Source: Oscillospiraceae bacterium
Lineage (GTDB): Bacteria > Bacillota_A > Clostridia > Oscillospirales > Oscillospiraceae
DNA length: 64,000 nt
Reading direction: 5' to 3'
NCBI GenBank assembly: GCA_017459865.1
Contig: JAFUCD010000008.1
Span: forward strand, 1 to 64,000
The translations under genes and the position numbers were made by a program. Position 1 is the first letter of the stretch. Each line of letters starts with the position of its first letter. The notes under the pieces were generated by a model. That model had not been told where the DNA came from, ran no database searches, and saw nothing but the letters and a program-made list of their open reading frames with translations. Of the stretch, positions 47,993 through 56,610 are shown piece by piece.

Positions 47993-49189
47993 ATGAAACG
48001 TTTGCTCGCGGCCATGCTTGCGGTCTGTGCGCTGCTCACGCTGTGCACCGCCGCGTCCGCCGCTTCGGTCTATGACTATTCCGCACAGGAGAAAAAGGAC
48101 ATTGAGCGCACCCTGACGATGTTCCACTGGTATGCCCTCGAGCGCGGGGGCTCCTACAGCGCCCTGACCGCGCTGAACACGACGCAGAACAATCCGCTGG
48201 GTCTCATGCGCGCTCTGACGTCGAATCCCCTGTGCGTGGACTATTCGATGTATCCTGTGGCCCAGCCGCAGCGGATCACCGGCTATGACCCCCTGCGCCG
48301 CTGGGGCAATACGATGTATTATAAGATCTCCGAGGACTCCGTGGAGTGGGTGCTCAAGTACGTCCTCCGGCTCACGGACGCGCAGATCGATACCTTGATC
48401 GCGCGGGTCGACAGCGGCGTCAATACGAACATCTATCGCTATCAGGGCTGCTATTACACCTGGTTCGGCGGCGTCGGCGACGGCTTCGTGACCTCGATCA
48501 TCCGCATCGTCCGCGACGGTGACCGCTTCCGCGTGACGTATCATCTCGGCGACATCTACGGCGAGGACATGGGCACGCGCTATGCCGTGTTCACACGCAC
48601 GACATACGAGGGCAGACAGTATTGGTCCCTGCTGTATATGGGTAAGACGGAGCCCGCCTCCGGGATGCCGTTTCTGGATGTGATGGCGTCGGACTACTAT
48701 GCCGAGCCGATCGCCTGGGCGTATGAGCAGGGCGTCACCTCCGGCACCTCGGACGTTTCGTTCAGCCCCGAAGCGACCTGCACGCGCGGGCAGATCGTCA
48801 CGTTCCTCTGGCGCGCGATGGGGCAGCCGGAGCCGAAGCAAACGACGAACCCCTTCACGGATGTGAAGACTTCGGATTATTACTATAAGCCCGTGCTCTG
48901 GGCGGTCGAGCAGGGCGTCACGCTCGGCACGAGCGGCACGACATTCAGCCCTGACGCGCCCTGTACCCGCGCGCACGTGGTCACGTTCCTCTGGCGCGCC
49001 GAGGGCCAGCCCGACGCGGGCGGCGCGAATCCCTTTGCAGATGTGCCCGCCGGGCAGTATTACACGAGTGCGGTCCTCTGGGCGGTGTCGAGGAACATCA
49101 CCAAGGGCACCGACGCGACGCACTTCAGCCCGGACAGCCCCTGCACCAGAGGCCAGATCGTCACGTTCCTGTACCGGGACATGGCATAA
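47993..49189 (+). CDS. Secreted protein with three SLH domains
   Basis: A 398-residue exported protein. Signal peptide MKRLLAAMLAVCALLTLCTAAS; an N-terminal module of about 190 residues of unknown function (MFHWYALERGGSYSALTALN); and three SLH domains (FLDVMASDYYAEPIAWAYEQG, FTDVKTSDYYYKPVLWAVEQG, FADVPAGQYYTSAVLWAVSRN) each ending in TRGQIVTFLWR-type motifs. It attaches to cell-wall polymer. Start ATG 47993 follows GAAAGGAG. It sits 12 bases behind the dtdA-like gene and may be read from the same promoter, an unexpected pairing. Confidence 0.87.
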   Translation: MKRLLAAMLAVCALLTLCTAASAASVYDYSAQEKKDIERTLTMFHWYALERGGSYSALTALNTTQNNPLGLMRALTSNPLCVDYSMYPVAQPQRITGYDPLRRWGNTMYYKISEDSVEWVLKYVLRLTDAQIDTLIARVDSGVNTNIYRYQGCYYTWFGGVGDGFVTSIIRIVRDGDRFRVTYHLGDIYGEDMGTRYAVFTRTTYEGRQYWSLLYMGKTEPASGMPFLDVMASDYYAEPIAWAYEQGVTSGTSDVSFSPEATCTRGQIVTFLWRAMGQPEPKQTTNPFTDVKTSDYYYKPVLWAVEQGVTLGTSGTTFSPDAPCTRAHVVTFLWRAEGQPDAGGANPFADVPAGQYYTSAVLWAVSRNITKGTDATHFSPDSPCTRGQIVTFLYRDMA

Positions 49190-49190
49190 A

Positions 49191-49246
49191 AGAAAATCGG
49201 ATAGGTGATCACGCAATCCGTGCGTGGACACCTATCCGATTCTTTT
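49191..49246. terminator. Bidirectional terminator between the SLH gene and trmO
   Basis: AATCGGATAGGTG and CACCTATCCGATT form a 13-bp stem with further inner pairing and T-rich flanks on both sides. Confidence 0.85.
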
Positions 49247-49916
49247 ACCCCTTTTCGACCGCCTTCACCGTCAGGACCTTGTCCTCCACCGAAAAGCGGA
49301 TCGTGAGCCCGGCGAAGCCCATCGCGTAGGTGCGCTCGGGGCTTTTCTGATACCGCGGGCGCGGGTCCTGCTCGAGGACGCCGATGAGCGCCGTGCGCTT
49401 GTCCTCCGGCACCTTCTCCAGCAGCTCCGGCGGGAAGGAGACCTCCACGCCCGGCATCTCCGTCGTGGTCGTGAAGCCGCCCACCGCCTCCGGGTGACAG
49501 TCGGCATAGGGGATATAGGGCTTGATGTCATAGATCGGCGTGCCGTCCATGAGATCGGCGCCCGCGATGTACAGCACCGGCCCGAGCTTCGGGTGCTGCT
49601 CGATGCGCGTGAGCTTTACGCACGACAGCCCCAGCGGGTTCGGGCGAAAGGGGCTGCGCGTCGCGAACACGCCCATGCGGACGTTGCCGCCCAGCCGCGG
49701 CGGGCGCACCGTCGGCGACCAGCTGTCGCGCACCGCCTCGGAAAATTCCCAGATCAGCCAGATATGCGAAAAATCCTCCAGACCGCGCACGGCGTCGGCG
49801 TTGCGGTATTCGGGCTTGAAAACGATGCGCGCCTCCAGACTCTCCACCAGTCCGCTCTGGCGCGGGATACCGAACTTTTCCGGGAAATCACTTTTGATGA
49901 TCGCGATGGGGTTCAT
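49245..49916 (-). CDS. trmO: tRNA (t6A37-N6)-methyltransferase TrmO-like
   Basis: A 223-residue protein of the TsaA/YaeB family, which methylates t6A37 of tRNA-Thr using SAM. Diagnostic blocks are FSHIWLIWEFSEA, GVFATRSPFRPNPLGLSCV and DGTPIYDIKPYIPYAD. Start ATG 49916 overlaps the nth gene by 4 bases. In this window it joins TsaE and TsaB (t6A synthesis) by function but not by location. The terminator at 49191-49246 follows. Confidence 0.92.
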   Translation of the reverse strand: MNPIAIIKSDFPEKFGIPRQSGLVESLEARIVFKPEYRNADAVRGLEDFSHIWLIWEFSEAVRDSWSPTVRPPRLGGNVRMGVFATRSPFRPNPLGLSCVKLTRIEQHPKLGPVLYIAGADLMDGTPIYDIKPYIPYADCHPEAVGGFTTTTEMPGVEVSFPPELLEKVPEDKRTALIGVLEQDPRPRYQKSPERTYAMGFAGLTIRFSVEDKVLTVKAVEKG

Positions 49917-50557
49917 CCCTCCGCCTCCTGTTCACAGAATTGGCACACGTCGTGCAGGGTGCAGGCTTCGCAGCGGGGCTTGCGCGCGTCGCAGACAGCG
50001 CGGCCGTGCAGCACCAGCCGATGGCAGAAATCCGAGCTCTTCTCCGGCGGAAGGATCGCGCGCAGCGCGGTCTCGATCTTCACGGGATCCTTCAGCCCGT
50101 CGACCAGACCCATGCGGTTGGAGAGTCGGATGCAGTGCGTGTCCACGACCACGGCGGGCTTGTGGTACACGTCGCCGAGGATCAGATTCGCCGTCTTACG
50201 CCCTACGCCGGGGAGCTTCACGAGCGCCTCCATCGTGTCGGGCACGACGCCGCCGTGCTCTACGAGCAGCACCTGCGCGCATTTTACGATATCGCGCGCC
50301 TTCGATCGGAAAAAGCCGCAGCTGTGCACGTATTCCTCCACCTCCGCCACGTCCGCCTCGGCGAACGCCTGCAGGGTGGGGAAGCGCGCGTACAGCGCGG
50401 GCGTCACCTGATTGACGCGCTCGTCCGTGCACTGCGCCGCGAGCCGCACGGCAAACAGCAGCTCATAAGCCTTGTCATAATCCAGGGAACACTCCGCCAG
50501 CGGATAGGCGTCCTCCAGCCGGGAAATGATGATATCGACCTGTTCGGGCGTGCGCAT
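49913..50557 (-). CDS. nth: Endonuclease III
   Basis: A 214-residue DNA glycosylase/AP lyase for oxidised pyrimidines in base-excision repair. The helix-hairpin-helix LPGVGRKTANLILG holds the catalytic Lys, with the catalytic Asp in VVDTHCIRL. The Fe-S cluster motif Cys-x6-Cys-x2-Cys-x5-Cys is seen in CDARKPRCEACTLHDVCQFC. Start ATG 50557 has GAGGTGAT nearby; longer frames cover the divergent promoter. trmO follows with overlap. Confidence 0.96.
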   Translation of the reverse strand: MRTPEQVDIIISRLEDAYPLAECSLDYDKAYELLFAVRLAAQCTDERVNQVTPALYARFPTLQAFAEADVAEVEEYVHSCGFFRSKARDIVKCAQVLLVEHGGVVPDTMEALVKLPGVGRKTANLILGDVYHKPAVVVDTHCIRLSNRMGLVDGLKDPVKIETALRAILPPEKSSDFCHRLVLHGRAVCDARKPRCEACTLHDVCQFCEQEAEG

Positions 50558-50613
50558 AGAAATCACCTCGCGGGTATTGTAGCACAAAGTTTGTCGAATT
50601 CCAAGTGCAGCCG

Positions 50614-50642
50614 TTGCGCAGCGCAGCGATTTGCGATATAAT
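50614..50642 (+). promoter_or_regulatory. Promoter of the small membrane protein-rarA operon
   Basis: TTGCGC (50614-50619), 17-base spacer, TATAAT (50637-50642). Confidence 0.7.
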
Positions 50643-50666
50643 GATCTGCGGATCGGAGGTGTCGCC

Positions 50667-51014
50667 ATGTTTACCAAACGTCAGAAATGCGTGCTCCGGC
50701 TCTGCGCGGCCTTTGTGATCCTTTTCTGTTTTGGCTTTGCCGCGTACATGGTCGGTTCGTTCATCATGCGGCGCCCGATCCCGGAGATCGTACAGGGCGT
50801 GTTTTCGCCGTTTTATAACTGGGTCGAGATCGTTCTCGGCGCGGTCATGCTGTCGGCGGCGGTCTGCTTTCGAAACGCGCGGAAGCTGTGGCCGATCTGC
50901 GTGTTGCTTGTGCTGATCGGGCTGGTGAACATCATCGCCGGCGTGTACCAGCTCATCTATCATCCGTTTGATACTGTTTTCGAGGAGTTTATGTATGTAC
51001 AGACCTTTGGCTGA
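50667..51014 (+). CDS. Small membrane protein upstream of rarA
   Basis: A 115-residue protein with three hydrophobic segments (about residues 10-32, 53-68 and 73-97: CAAFVILFCFGFAAYMVG, VEIVLGAVMLSAAVCF, WPICVLLVLIGLVNIIAGVY). Not recognised. Start ATG 50667 follows GGAGGTG. The 3' end overlaps the start of rarA by 20 bases, so translation of the two is probably coupled. Confidence 0.7.
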   Translation: MFTKRQKCVLRLCAAFVILFCFGFAAYMVGSFIMRRPIPEIVQGVFSPFYNWVEIVLGAVMLSAAVCFRNARKLWPICVLLVLIGLVNIIAGVYQLIYHPFDTVFEEFMYVQTFG

Positions 51015-52257
51015 CGCGCTGCGTCCCACTTCGCTGGACGATGTGGTCGGACAAAAGCATATTCTGGGCGAGGGCGGCATGCTGCGCCGGATCGTGGAGT
51101 CGGGGCAGATCCCGAACATGGTGTTTTACGGCCCCAGCGGCACGGGCAAGACGACCGTCGCGAGCATCATCGCCGCGAGCACGAACCGCACCCTGCGGCG
51201 CCTGAACGCCACGACCGCGGGCATCTCGGACATCCGCGCGATCATCTCGGAGCTTGACACGATGCTCACGCCCGGCGGCGTGCTGCTCTACCTCGACGAG
51301 ATCCAGTATTTCAACAAAAAGCAGCAGCAGTCCCTGCTGGAGTTTATGGAGGACGGCCGCATCACGGTGATCGCCTCCACGACGGAAAACCCGTATTTCT
51401 ATATCTACAACGCGGTTTTGAGCCGCAGCACGGTGTTCGAGTTCAAGCAGGTGCCCGCCTCCGAGGTCGAGATCGCCGTGCGGCGCGCGATCCGCATTCT
51501 CTCCGAGCGCGAGGGCGTCACGCCAGAGGTCGAGCCCGGCGCGGCGGAGTATATCGCGTCGGTCTGCGGCGGCGACGTGCGCAAGAGCCTGAACGCCGTG
51601 GAGCTGCTGTTCTCGGCGGCAAAGCGCGAAGACGGCAAGGTGCTTCTCACGCGCGCGGACGCCGAGGCGATCAGCCAGCGCAGCGCCATGCGCTATGACC
51701 GCGAGGGCGACGACCACTATGACATCGTCTCCGCGCTCATGAAATCCCTGCGCGGCTCCGACCCGGACGCGGCGCTGCACTATCTCGCCCGGCTTCTGGA
51801 GGCGGGCGATCTCATCGGCGCGTGCCGGCGCATCCTGTGCTCCGCGAGCGAGGACATCGGCCTTGCCTACCCGCAGGCCGTCAGCATGGTGAAGTCCTGC
51901 GTGGACAGCGCGCTGCAGCTCGGGCTGCCGGAGGCAAAGCTCCCGCTTGCGCAGGCGTGTATCCTGCTTGCCACCGCGCCGAAGTCGAACTCCGTCGTCA
52001 TGGCGATCGACGCCGCCATCGCGGACGTCCGCGCCGGGAAGGCCGGGCCCATCCCGCGCGAGCTGCAGAACGTCCACGCCGACGGCACGGGCTTCGAGCG
52101 CGAGCAGGGCTACCAGTATCCGCACAGCTTCGACCACCATTGGGTGCGGCAGCAGTATCTGCCGGACGAGCTCAAAAACGTGCATTATTACGAGTACGGA
52201 GACAATAAAAACGAACAGGCCTTCAAGGTCTACTGGGACAAGATCAAGGGGGAATAA
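50995..52257 (+). CDS. rarA: Replication-associated recombination protein RarA (MgsA)
   Basis: A 420-residue AAA+ ATPase of the clamp-loader group that acts at stalled replication forks. Walker A is FYGPSGTGKTT, Walker B LYLDEIQYFNKKQQ, sensor 1 ASTTENP and the Arg-finger region LSRSTVFEFK. The C-terminal tetramer domain includes GDDHYDIVSALMKSLRGSDPDAA and ends QYPHSFDHHWVRQQYLP, typical of RarA. Start ATG 50995 with CGAGGAG 8 bases before. It overlaps the small membrane protein gene. Confidence 0.96.
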   Translation: MYRPLADALRPTSLDDVVGQKHILGEGGMLRRIVESGQIPNMVFYGPSGTGKTTVASIIAASTNRTLRRLNATTAGISDIRAIISELDTMLTPGGVLLYLDEIQYFNKKQQQSLLEFMEDGRITVIASTTENPYFYIYNAVLSRSTVFEFKQVPASEVEIAVRRAIRILSEREGVTPEVEPGAAEYIASVCGGDVRKSLNAVELLFSAAKREDGKVLLTRADAEAISQRSAMRYDREGDDHYDIVSALMKSLRGSDPDAALHYLARLLEAGDLIGACRRILCSASEDIGLAYPQAVSMVKSCVDSALQLGLPEAKLPLAQACILLATAPKSNSVVMAIDAAIADVRAGKAGPIPRELQNVHADGTGFEREQGYQYPHSFDHHWVRQQYLPDELKNVHYYEYGDNKNEQAFKVYWDKIKGE

Positions 52258-52260
52258 GCC

Positions 52261-52461
52261 TTGGACATTCAGGTCGGCGATATCCTCACAATGAAAAAGC
52301 AGCACCCCTGCGGCGAAAAGCGCTGGGAGGTGCTGCGCATCGGTGCGGACTTCAAGCTCCGCTGCCTCGGCTGCGGCAGAGAAGTCATGGGCGCGCGGTC
52401 AAAATTTGAAAAGAACGTCAAAAATATCGAACGAAACGGGGAAGAGAACCATGGAACGTAA
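52261..52461 (+). CDS. DUF951-family small protein
   Basis: A 66-residue protein of the DUF951 family, widespread in Firmicutes and of unknown role. The core DILTMKKQHPCGEKRWEVLR and ADFKLRCLGCGREVM is complete, with Cys residues that may bind zinc. The start is TTG 52261, three bases after the rarA stop; the GGGGGAAT ribosome site is inside rarA. Its end overlaps the ferredoxin-nitroreductase gene by 11 bases. Confidence 0.88.
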   Translation: MDIQVGDILTMKKQHPCGEKRWEVLRIGADFKLRCLGCGREVMGARSKFEKNVKNIERNGEENHGT

Positions 52462-53218
52462 AACCATTGTAAACAAAGAACTATGTATCGGCTGCGGGCA
52501 GTGCGTAAAGGACTGCGTCGCGTTCTGCATCAAGCTCGAAGACGGCAAGGCGCGTATCGACATGGAAGGCTGTGTCGGATGCGGACATTGCTATGCCGTC
52601 TGCCCGAAGGAGGCCATCGAGCTGCAAGGCTGGGGCGAGGGCGGGGGAGAGCCGGTCTCCGCGCCGGTCGATCCCGACGCCCTGCTCGGTATGATGAAAA
52701 GCCGCCGCACGACGCGGCAGTTTCTGGATAAACCCATCCCGGAGGACGTTTTCAACAAGCTTCTCGAGGCTGGACGCTATGCGCCCACGGCGGAGAACAA
52801 TCAGGTCGTGGAGTTCATCGTTCTGGACCGGAAACGCGACGAGATCGAGCGCATGGCGGTGAAGATGTTCCGCAGCGCGCTGAAACCCATTTCGAAGGCT
52901 GTGCCCTGGGTCGGCAACCTCGTCATTGACGACCAGTTCTTCTTCAAGGGCGCGCCGCTCGTGCTGCTTGTGACGAACAAGGCGGGTATGGATCGCGGCA
53001 TCGCGGCGGGCTATGTGGAGCTGTTGGCGAACGCGCATGGACTGGGCGTACTGTACAGCGGCTTTTTCCTCGCCGCGGCGAAGTTCAATCCCGCGATCCG
53101 CGCCAAGCTCCCGATCCGCAAGGGCTATAAGCTCTCCAACTGCATGGTCATCGGCTACCCCAGCGTAAAATACTACCGCGTCCCGCCGCGCTTCCCGGTG
53201 AAGCTGGTGCGGCATTGA
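52451..53218 (+). CDS. Nitroreductase-family protein with two 4Fe-4S clusters
   Basis: A 255-residue flavoprotein. The first 60 residues are a ferredoxin domain with two Cys motifs (CIGCGQCVKDC and CVGCGHCYAVCP), and the rest is a nitroreductase fold (MMKSRRTTRQFLDKPIPEDV, GRYAPTAENNQVVEFIVL) that binds FMN. Such ferredoxin-nitroreductase fusions are common in anaerobes and reduce nitro or other electron-poor compounds with ferredoxin electrons. ATG 52451 overlaps the DUF951 gene; the four genes from 50667 form an operon. Confidence 0.9.
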   Translation: MERKTIVNKELCIGCGQCVKDCVAFCIKLEDGKARIDMEGCVGCGHCYAVCPKEAIELQGWGEGGGEPVSAPVDPDALLGMMKSRRTTRQFLDKPIPEDVFNKLLEAGRYAPTAENNQVVEFIVLDRKRDEIERMAVKMFRSALKPISKAVPWVGNLVIDDQFFFKGAPLVLLVTNKAGMDRGIAAGYVELLANAHGLGVLYSGFFLAAAKFNPAIRAKLPIRKGYKLSNCMVIGYPSVKYYRVPPRFPVKLVRH

Positions 53219-53221
53219 CCA

Positions 53222-53333
53222 TAGGACGGCGGGATGTGGGCATCCCGCCCTACGGTAAAGACGACCGCCGCACCCTGTAGGGGCGGATATCATCCGCCCG
53301 CAGACGACCACCGCACCCGTAGGGACGATCCAC
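53222..53333. repeat. Cluster of dispersed palindromic repeats, copies 4 and variants
   Basis: Three units in a row: GGCGGGATG...CATCCCGCC (53228-53250), a main-family copy at 53277-53300 (GTAGGGGCGG, ATCCGCCCG), and a short CCGTAGGGACGATCC piece near 53317-53331. The joining sequence GACGACCGCCGCACCC recurs as GACGACCACCGCACCC, so the segment looks tandemly duplicated. Confidence 0.7.
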
Positions 53334-53354
53334 GAATCTCCCGCTGCCATGCAT

Positions 53355-53389
53355 AAAAAATCCGTTCCCGAGATGGGAACGGATTTTTA
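53355..53389. terminator. Bidirectional terminator before tsf
   Basis: AAAAATCCGTTCCC pairs with GGGAACGGATTTTT. It ends the rpsB-tsf transcript on the minus strand. Confidence 0.9.
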
Positions 53390-53403
53390 TATGCGGATCA
53401 GAA

Positions 53404-54315
53404 TTACTTCACGAGCTTCGCGACTTCCTCAGCGAGGTCGTCTTGGCGCTTCTCGATGCCCTCGCCCTTCTCGAAGCGAGTGTAGGCGGCGAGCTTGATC
53501 TCCGCGCCGACTTCCTTCGCGACGGCGGCGATGTGCTGCTCGACGGAGACCTTGTCGTCCTTGACGAACGGCTGCTGCATGAGGCAGATCTCCTTGAAAT
53601 ACTTGTTCAGCCCGCCCTCGACGATCTTCACGAGGATGTTCTCGGGCTTCTTGGCGTTCTTCGGATCCTCCTTGGCCTGCGTCAGGCGGATCTCCTTCTC
53701 CTTGGCGACGAACTCGTCGTCGACGTCGCTCTTGTCCTTGAAGGTCGGGTTCAGCGCGGCGATCTGCATGGCGACGTCCTTGCCCAGCTCGACAACGGCG
53801 TCAGCGTTGCTCTCGGTCTCGAGGTTCACGAGCACGGCGATGCGGCCGCCCATGTGGACGTAGGGGACGGAGAGACCGGTCTCATAGCGCGCGAAGCGGC
53901 GGACCTTGATGTTCTCGCCGATGACGAGGACCTTGTCGTTCTGCTCGTCGAGCACGGTCTTGCCGTTGCCGAAGGGCGCGGCATACAGCGCGTCGAGATC
54001 GGCGGGGTTTTCCTTCGCCACGACAGCGGCGACGCCCTGCACATACTCGTTGAAGAGCTCGTTCTTGGCAACGAAGTCGGACTCGGCGTTGACCTCAACG
54101 ATCACGCCGACGCCGTCGATGACAGCGGCGTAAGCAACGCCTTCAGCGGCGATGCGGCCGGCCTTCTTCTGCGCGGCGGCGAGACCCTTCTCGCGCAGCC
54201 ACTCAACAGCCTTATCGATATCGCCGTCGGCAGCGACGAGCGCCTTCTTGCAGTCCATCATACCGACGCCGGTCATTTCACGCAGGTTTTTAACATCAGC
54301 AGCAGAAAATGCCAT
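53404..54315 (-). CDS. tsf: Elongation factor Ts
   Basis: A 303-residue guanine-nucleotide exchange factor for EF-Tu. The N-terminal UBA-like part and TDF motif region (DVKNLREMTGVGMMDCKKAL) and the core VIVEVNAESDFVAKNELF are clear; length is normal. Start ATG 54315 has AAAGGAG. It follows rpsB after 70 bases that contain a strong hairpin. Expression is coupled to ribosome supply as in most bacteria. Confidence 0.97.
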   Translation of the reverse strand: MAFSAADVKNLREMTGVGMMDCKKALVAADGDIDKAVEWLREKGLAAAQKKAGRIAAEGVAYAAVIDGVGVIVEVNAESDFVAKNELFNEYVQGVAAVVAKENPADLDALYAAPFGNGKTVLDEQNDKVLVIGENIKVRRFARYETGLSVPYVHMGGRIAVLVNLETESNADAVVELGKDVAMQIAALNPTFKDKSDVDDEFVAKEKEIRLTQAKEDPKNAKKPENILVKIVEGGLNKYFKEICLMQQPFVKDDKVSVEQHIAAVAKEVGAEIKLAAYTRFEKGEGIEKRQDDLAEEVAKLVK

Positions 54316-54345
54316 GGTACATTACTCCTTTGTATCATATTAACT

Positions 54346-54372
54346 GCGCGGGTAAAGCGTGTTTACCCGCGC
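54346..54372 (-). promoter_or_regulatory. Hairpin between rpsB and tsf
   Basis: GCGCGGGTAAA and TTTACCCGCGC form an 11-bp stem with a small loop. There is no good T-run, so it more likely marks RNA processing or partial attenuation than full termination. Confidence 0.5.
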
Positions 54373-54385
54373 TTGATTTTGTGGA

Positions 54386-55117
54386 TTACTCTTCGACCTT
54401 CTCAGTCTCTTCCGCAACCGGCTCCTCGGCGTCGGCGCCCTGCTTGCCCTCCTGCACGGCGTTGGCCATGGTGGAGGAGATCAGGCGGATGGCGCGGATC
54501 GCGTCGTCGTTCGCGGGAATGACATAGTCGATCTCGTCGGGATCGCAGTTGGTGTCGACGATCGCAACGATGGGGATGTGCAGCTTGCGGGCCTCAGCGA
54601 TCGCGTTGTGCTCCTTGCGGGGGTCAACGACGAACAGCGCGCCGGGGAGCTTCTTCATCTCCTTGACGCCGCCAAGGTACTTCTCGAGCTTCTCCATCTC
54701 GCCCATGAGCTTCATGACTTCCTTCTTGGGGAGCATGTCGAAGGTGCCGTCCTCCTGCATCTTCTTGAGCTGCGCCAGACGGTCGATACGGGTACGCATG
54801 GTCTTGAAGTTGGTGAGCATGCCGCCGAGCCAGCGGGCGTTGACGTAGAACATGCCGACGCGGGAGGCCTCTTCCTTCACGGCGTCCGCGGCCTGCTTCT
54901 TGGTGCCGACGAACAGGATGGTCTGACCGTTCTCGGCGAGACCACGCACGAAGTTGTAAGCTTCCTCAAGCTTCTTCACGGTCTTCTGCAGGTCAATGAT
55001 GTAGATACCATTGCGCTCGCAATAGATATACTCCGCCATCTTGGGGTTCCAGCGACGGGTCTGGTGACCGAAGTGGACGCCCGCCTCCAGAAGCTGTTTC
55101 ATAGATACGACTGCCAT
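54386..55117 (-). CDS. rpsB: 30S ribosomal protein S2
   Basis: A 243-residue ribosomal protein. Signature S2 motifs are present: [56 protein letters not shown] and [20 protein letters not shown]. Start ATG 55117 has AAAGGAGG. It leads the rpsB-tsf operon from a near-consensus promoter about 110 bases upstream, with a GC-rich leader that may fold and allow S2 feedback. Confidence 0.98.
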   Translation of the reverse strand: MAVVSMKQLLEAGVHFGHQTRRWNPKMAEYIYCERNGIYIIDLQKTVKKLEEAYNFVRGLAENGQTILFVGTKKQAADAVKEEASRVGMFYVNARWLGGMLTNFKTMRTRIDRLAQLKKMQEDGTFDMLPKKEVMKLMGEMEKLEKYLGGVKEMKKLPGALFVVDPRKEHNAIAEARKLHIPIVAIVDTNCDPDEIDYVIPANDDAIRAIRLISSTMANAVQEGKQGADAEEPVAEETEKVEE

Positions 55118-55227
55118 TGTTTGTTTTCCTCCTTTATTTTGTTGCAGCCTCCGGGCGCTTCAACCGAGCCCGACCCGACATAAATGCCACCTGGTCGCTC
55201 GTCCACGCCCGTGCGTAGTGCCGTAGT

Positions 55228-55256
55228 ATTATATCAAGTCCTGCACACAATTGCAA
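55228..55256 (-). promoter_or_regulatory. Promoter of rpsB-tsf
   Basis: Minus strand TTGCAA (55256-55251), 17-base spacer, TATAAT (55233-55228) with TG before the -10. The leader from about 55220 to 55118 is GC-rich with possible hairpins. Confidence 0.85.
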
Positions 55257-55302
55257 GCACTTTTTTGCGTTTTTTCTTTGAAAAATCACGGTTTGTTGCG
55301 GC

Positions 55303-55587
55303 TTATCCCATCAGTCCCGGCTTCCGGTCCGGCTTGCGGCGCGGCATGGGTCTGGAGACGTCGGTGAGAATGATGTCGTCGCCCATGAGATTGATGCTGT
55401 CCCACGGCAGACAGAAGTCGGAATCTCCGGCGACGAGCCCGCCCATTTTCCGCTGCCCGGGCACGATCAGCGCCGTGATGCGCCCGTCGGTCATGTCGAT
55501 CTCCGCGTCGCTGACAAAGCCGAGCCGCTGCCCGGTCTTGATGTTGATGACCTCCTTATAGCGCAGATCGGAAAGCGTGCATTTCAT
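55303..55587 (-). CDS. YlmC/YmxH-family PRC-barrel protein
   Basis: A 94-residue protein with a PRC-barrel (LSDLRYKEVINIKTGQRLGF, DAEIDMTDGRITALIVPG). The YlmC/YmxH family is linked with sporulation in Bacilli and Clostridia, although its job is not settled. Start ATG 55587 follows GGAGGGGAT at 8 bases. It lies 55 bases behind sigG on the same strand, so it may be made in the forespore. Confidence 0.85.
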   Translation of the reverse strand: MKCTLSDLRYKEVINIKTGQRLGFVSDAEIDMTDGRITALIVPGQRKMGGLVAGDSDFCLPWDSINLMGDDIILTDVSRPMPRRKPDRKPGLMG

Positions 55588-55641
55588 GTCTGATCCCCTC
55601 CGTGTCGGATTTCGGTACACTCTATGCCGCTTTCTGTCGAC

Positions 55642-56418
55642 TTATGCCTGCATGTTCTTTTTGATCTTGTCGATCGCGTTTTTCTCGAGCCTTGAGACCT
55701 GCGCCTGACTGATGCCGATGTCGGCGGCGACCTCGGTCTGGGTGCGCCCGGCGTAATAGCGCAGCGCCAGGATGCGCTTTTCCCGCTTGTCCAGCGCCTC
55801 CACTGCGCCGGTGAGCGCGATCTGCTCGAGCCATTGCTCGTCGGTGTTGCGCCGGTCGCCGACCTGATCCATCACGCACAGCGTCTCGCCGCTGTCGGAG
55901 TAGACCGGCTCATACAGGCTCACGGGATCGCTGATCGCGTCGAGCGCGAACACCACGTCCTGCCGCCGGATGCCGAGCTGCGAGGCGATCTCGTCCTCGG
56001 TCGGCTCGCGCCCGGTCTCGGCGGTCAGCCGCTCCTTGACCTGCAGGACGTGATACGCCGTGTCGCGCAGACTGCGGCTGACGCGCAGGGGCGACCCGTC
56101 GCGCAGAAAACGCCGGATCTCGCCCGCGATCATCGGCACCCCGTAGGTGCTGAAGCGCAGCCCGAGGGACACGTCGAAGTTCTCGATCGCCTTGAGCAGC
56201 CCGATGCAGCCCACCTGAAACAGATCGTCCATGCTCTCGCCGCGCCCGGAAAACCGCTGCAGCACGCTCAGCACCAGCCGGAGGTTCCCCTCCACCAGCG
56301 CGTCGCGCGCCGCGTGGTCTCCGCTCTGCGCGCGGACGAGCAGCGCGCGGCATTCCTCGCCCGAGAGCACCCGCAGCTCCGAAGTGTTGACGCCGCAAAT
56401 TTCCACCTTTCCCTGCAT
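55642..56418 (-). CDS. sigG: RNA polymerase sigma-G factor (late forespore)
   Basis: A 258-residue sigma factor almost certainly SigG: the N-terminus KVEICGVNTSELRVL is the SigG signature, region 2 is LVEGNLRLVLSVLQRF and DDLFQVGCIGLLKAIENFD, region 3 has ISDPVSLYEPVYSD, and region 4 ends GISQAQVSRLEKNAIDKIKK. SigG drives late forespore genes after engulfment. Start ATG 56418 has GGAGG at about 10 bases. Upstream, GTATC and AACACTA boxes could form a weak sigma-F/G type promoter (around 56440-56470), fitting autoregulation. spoIIG genes, often next to sigG, are not present here. Confidence 0.96.
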   Translation of the reverse strand: MQGKVEICGVNTSELRVLSGEECRALLVRAQSGDHAARDALVEGNLRLVLSVLQRFSGRGESMDDLFQVGCIGLLKAIENFDVSLGLRFSTYGVPMIAGEIRRFLRDGSPLRVSRSLRDTAYHVLQVKERLTAETGREPTEDEIASQLGIRRQDVVFALDAISDPVSLYEPVYSDSGETLCVMDQVGDRRNTDEQWLEQIALTGAVEALDKREKRILALRYYAGRTQTEVAADIGISQAQVSRLEKNAIDKIKKNMQA

Positions 56419-56540
56419 ACCGGTAAAACCTCCAGCCGAATCTGCTGGTAGTGTTTCCGCGCGCAGGAAAAATGATACATTTCCCGGACTGGAGAAATCT
56501 TCCGCGCTGTGCAAAGCCTTTATTTGCCGTGCTTTTCGGC

Positions 56541-56570
56541 TTGCGGGAGACGTGCCGTCCGTGGTATACT
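56541..56570 (+). promoter_or_regulatory. Promoter of the AraC/transglutaminase pair
   Basis: TTGCGG (56541-56546), 18-base spacer, TATACT (56565-56570). Confidence 0.6.
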
Positions 56571-56610
56571 GAATATAAAATTAAGAATGCACGGAAGGAG
56601 GTGTGCGGGA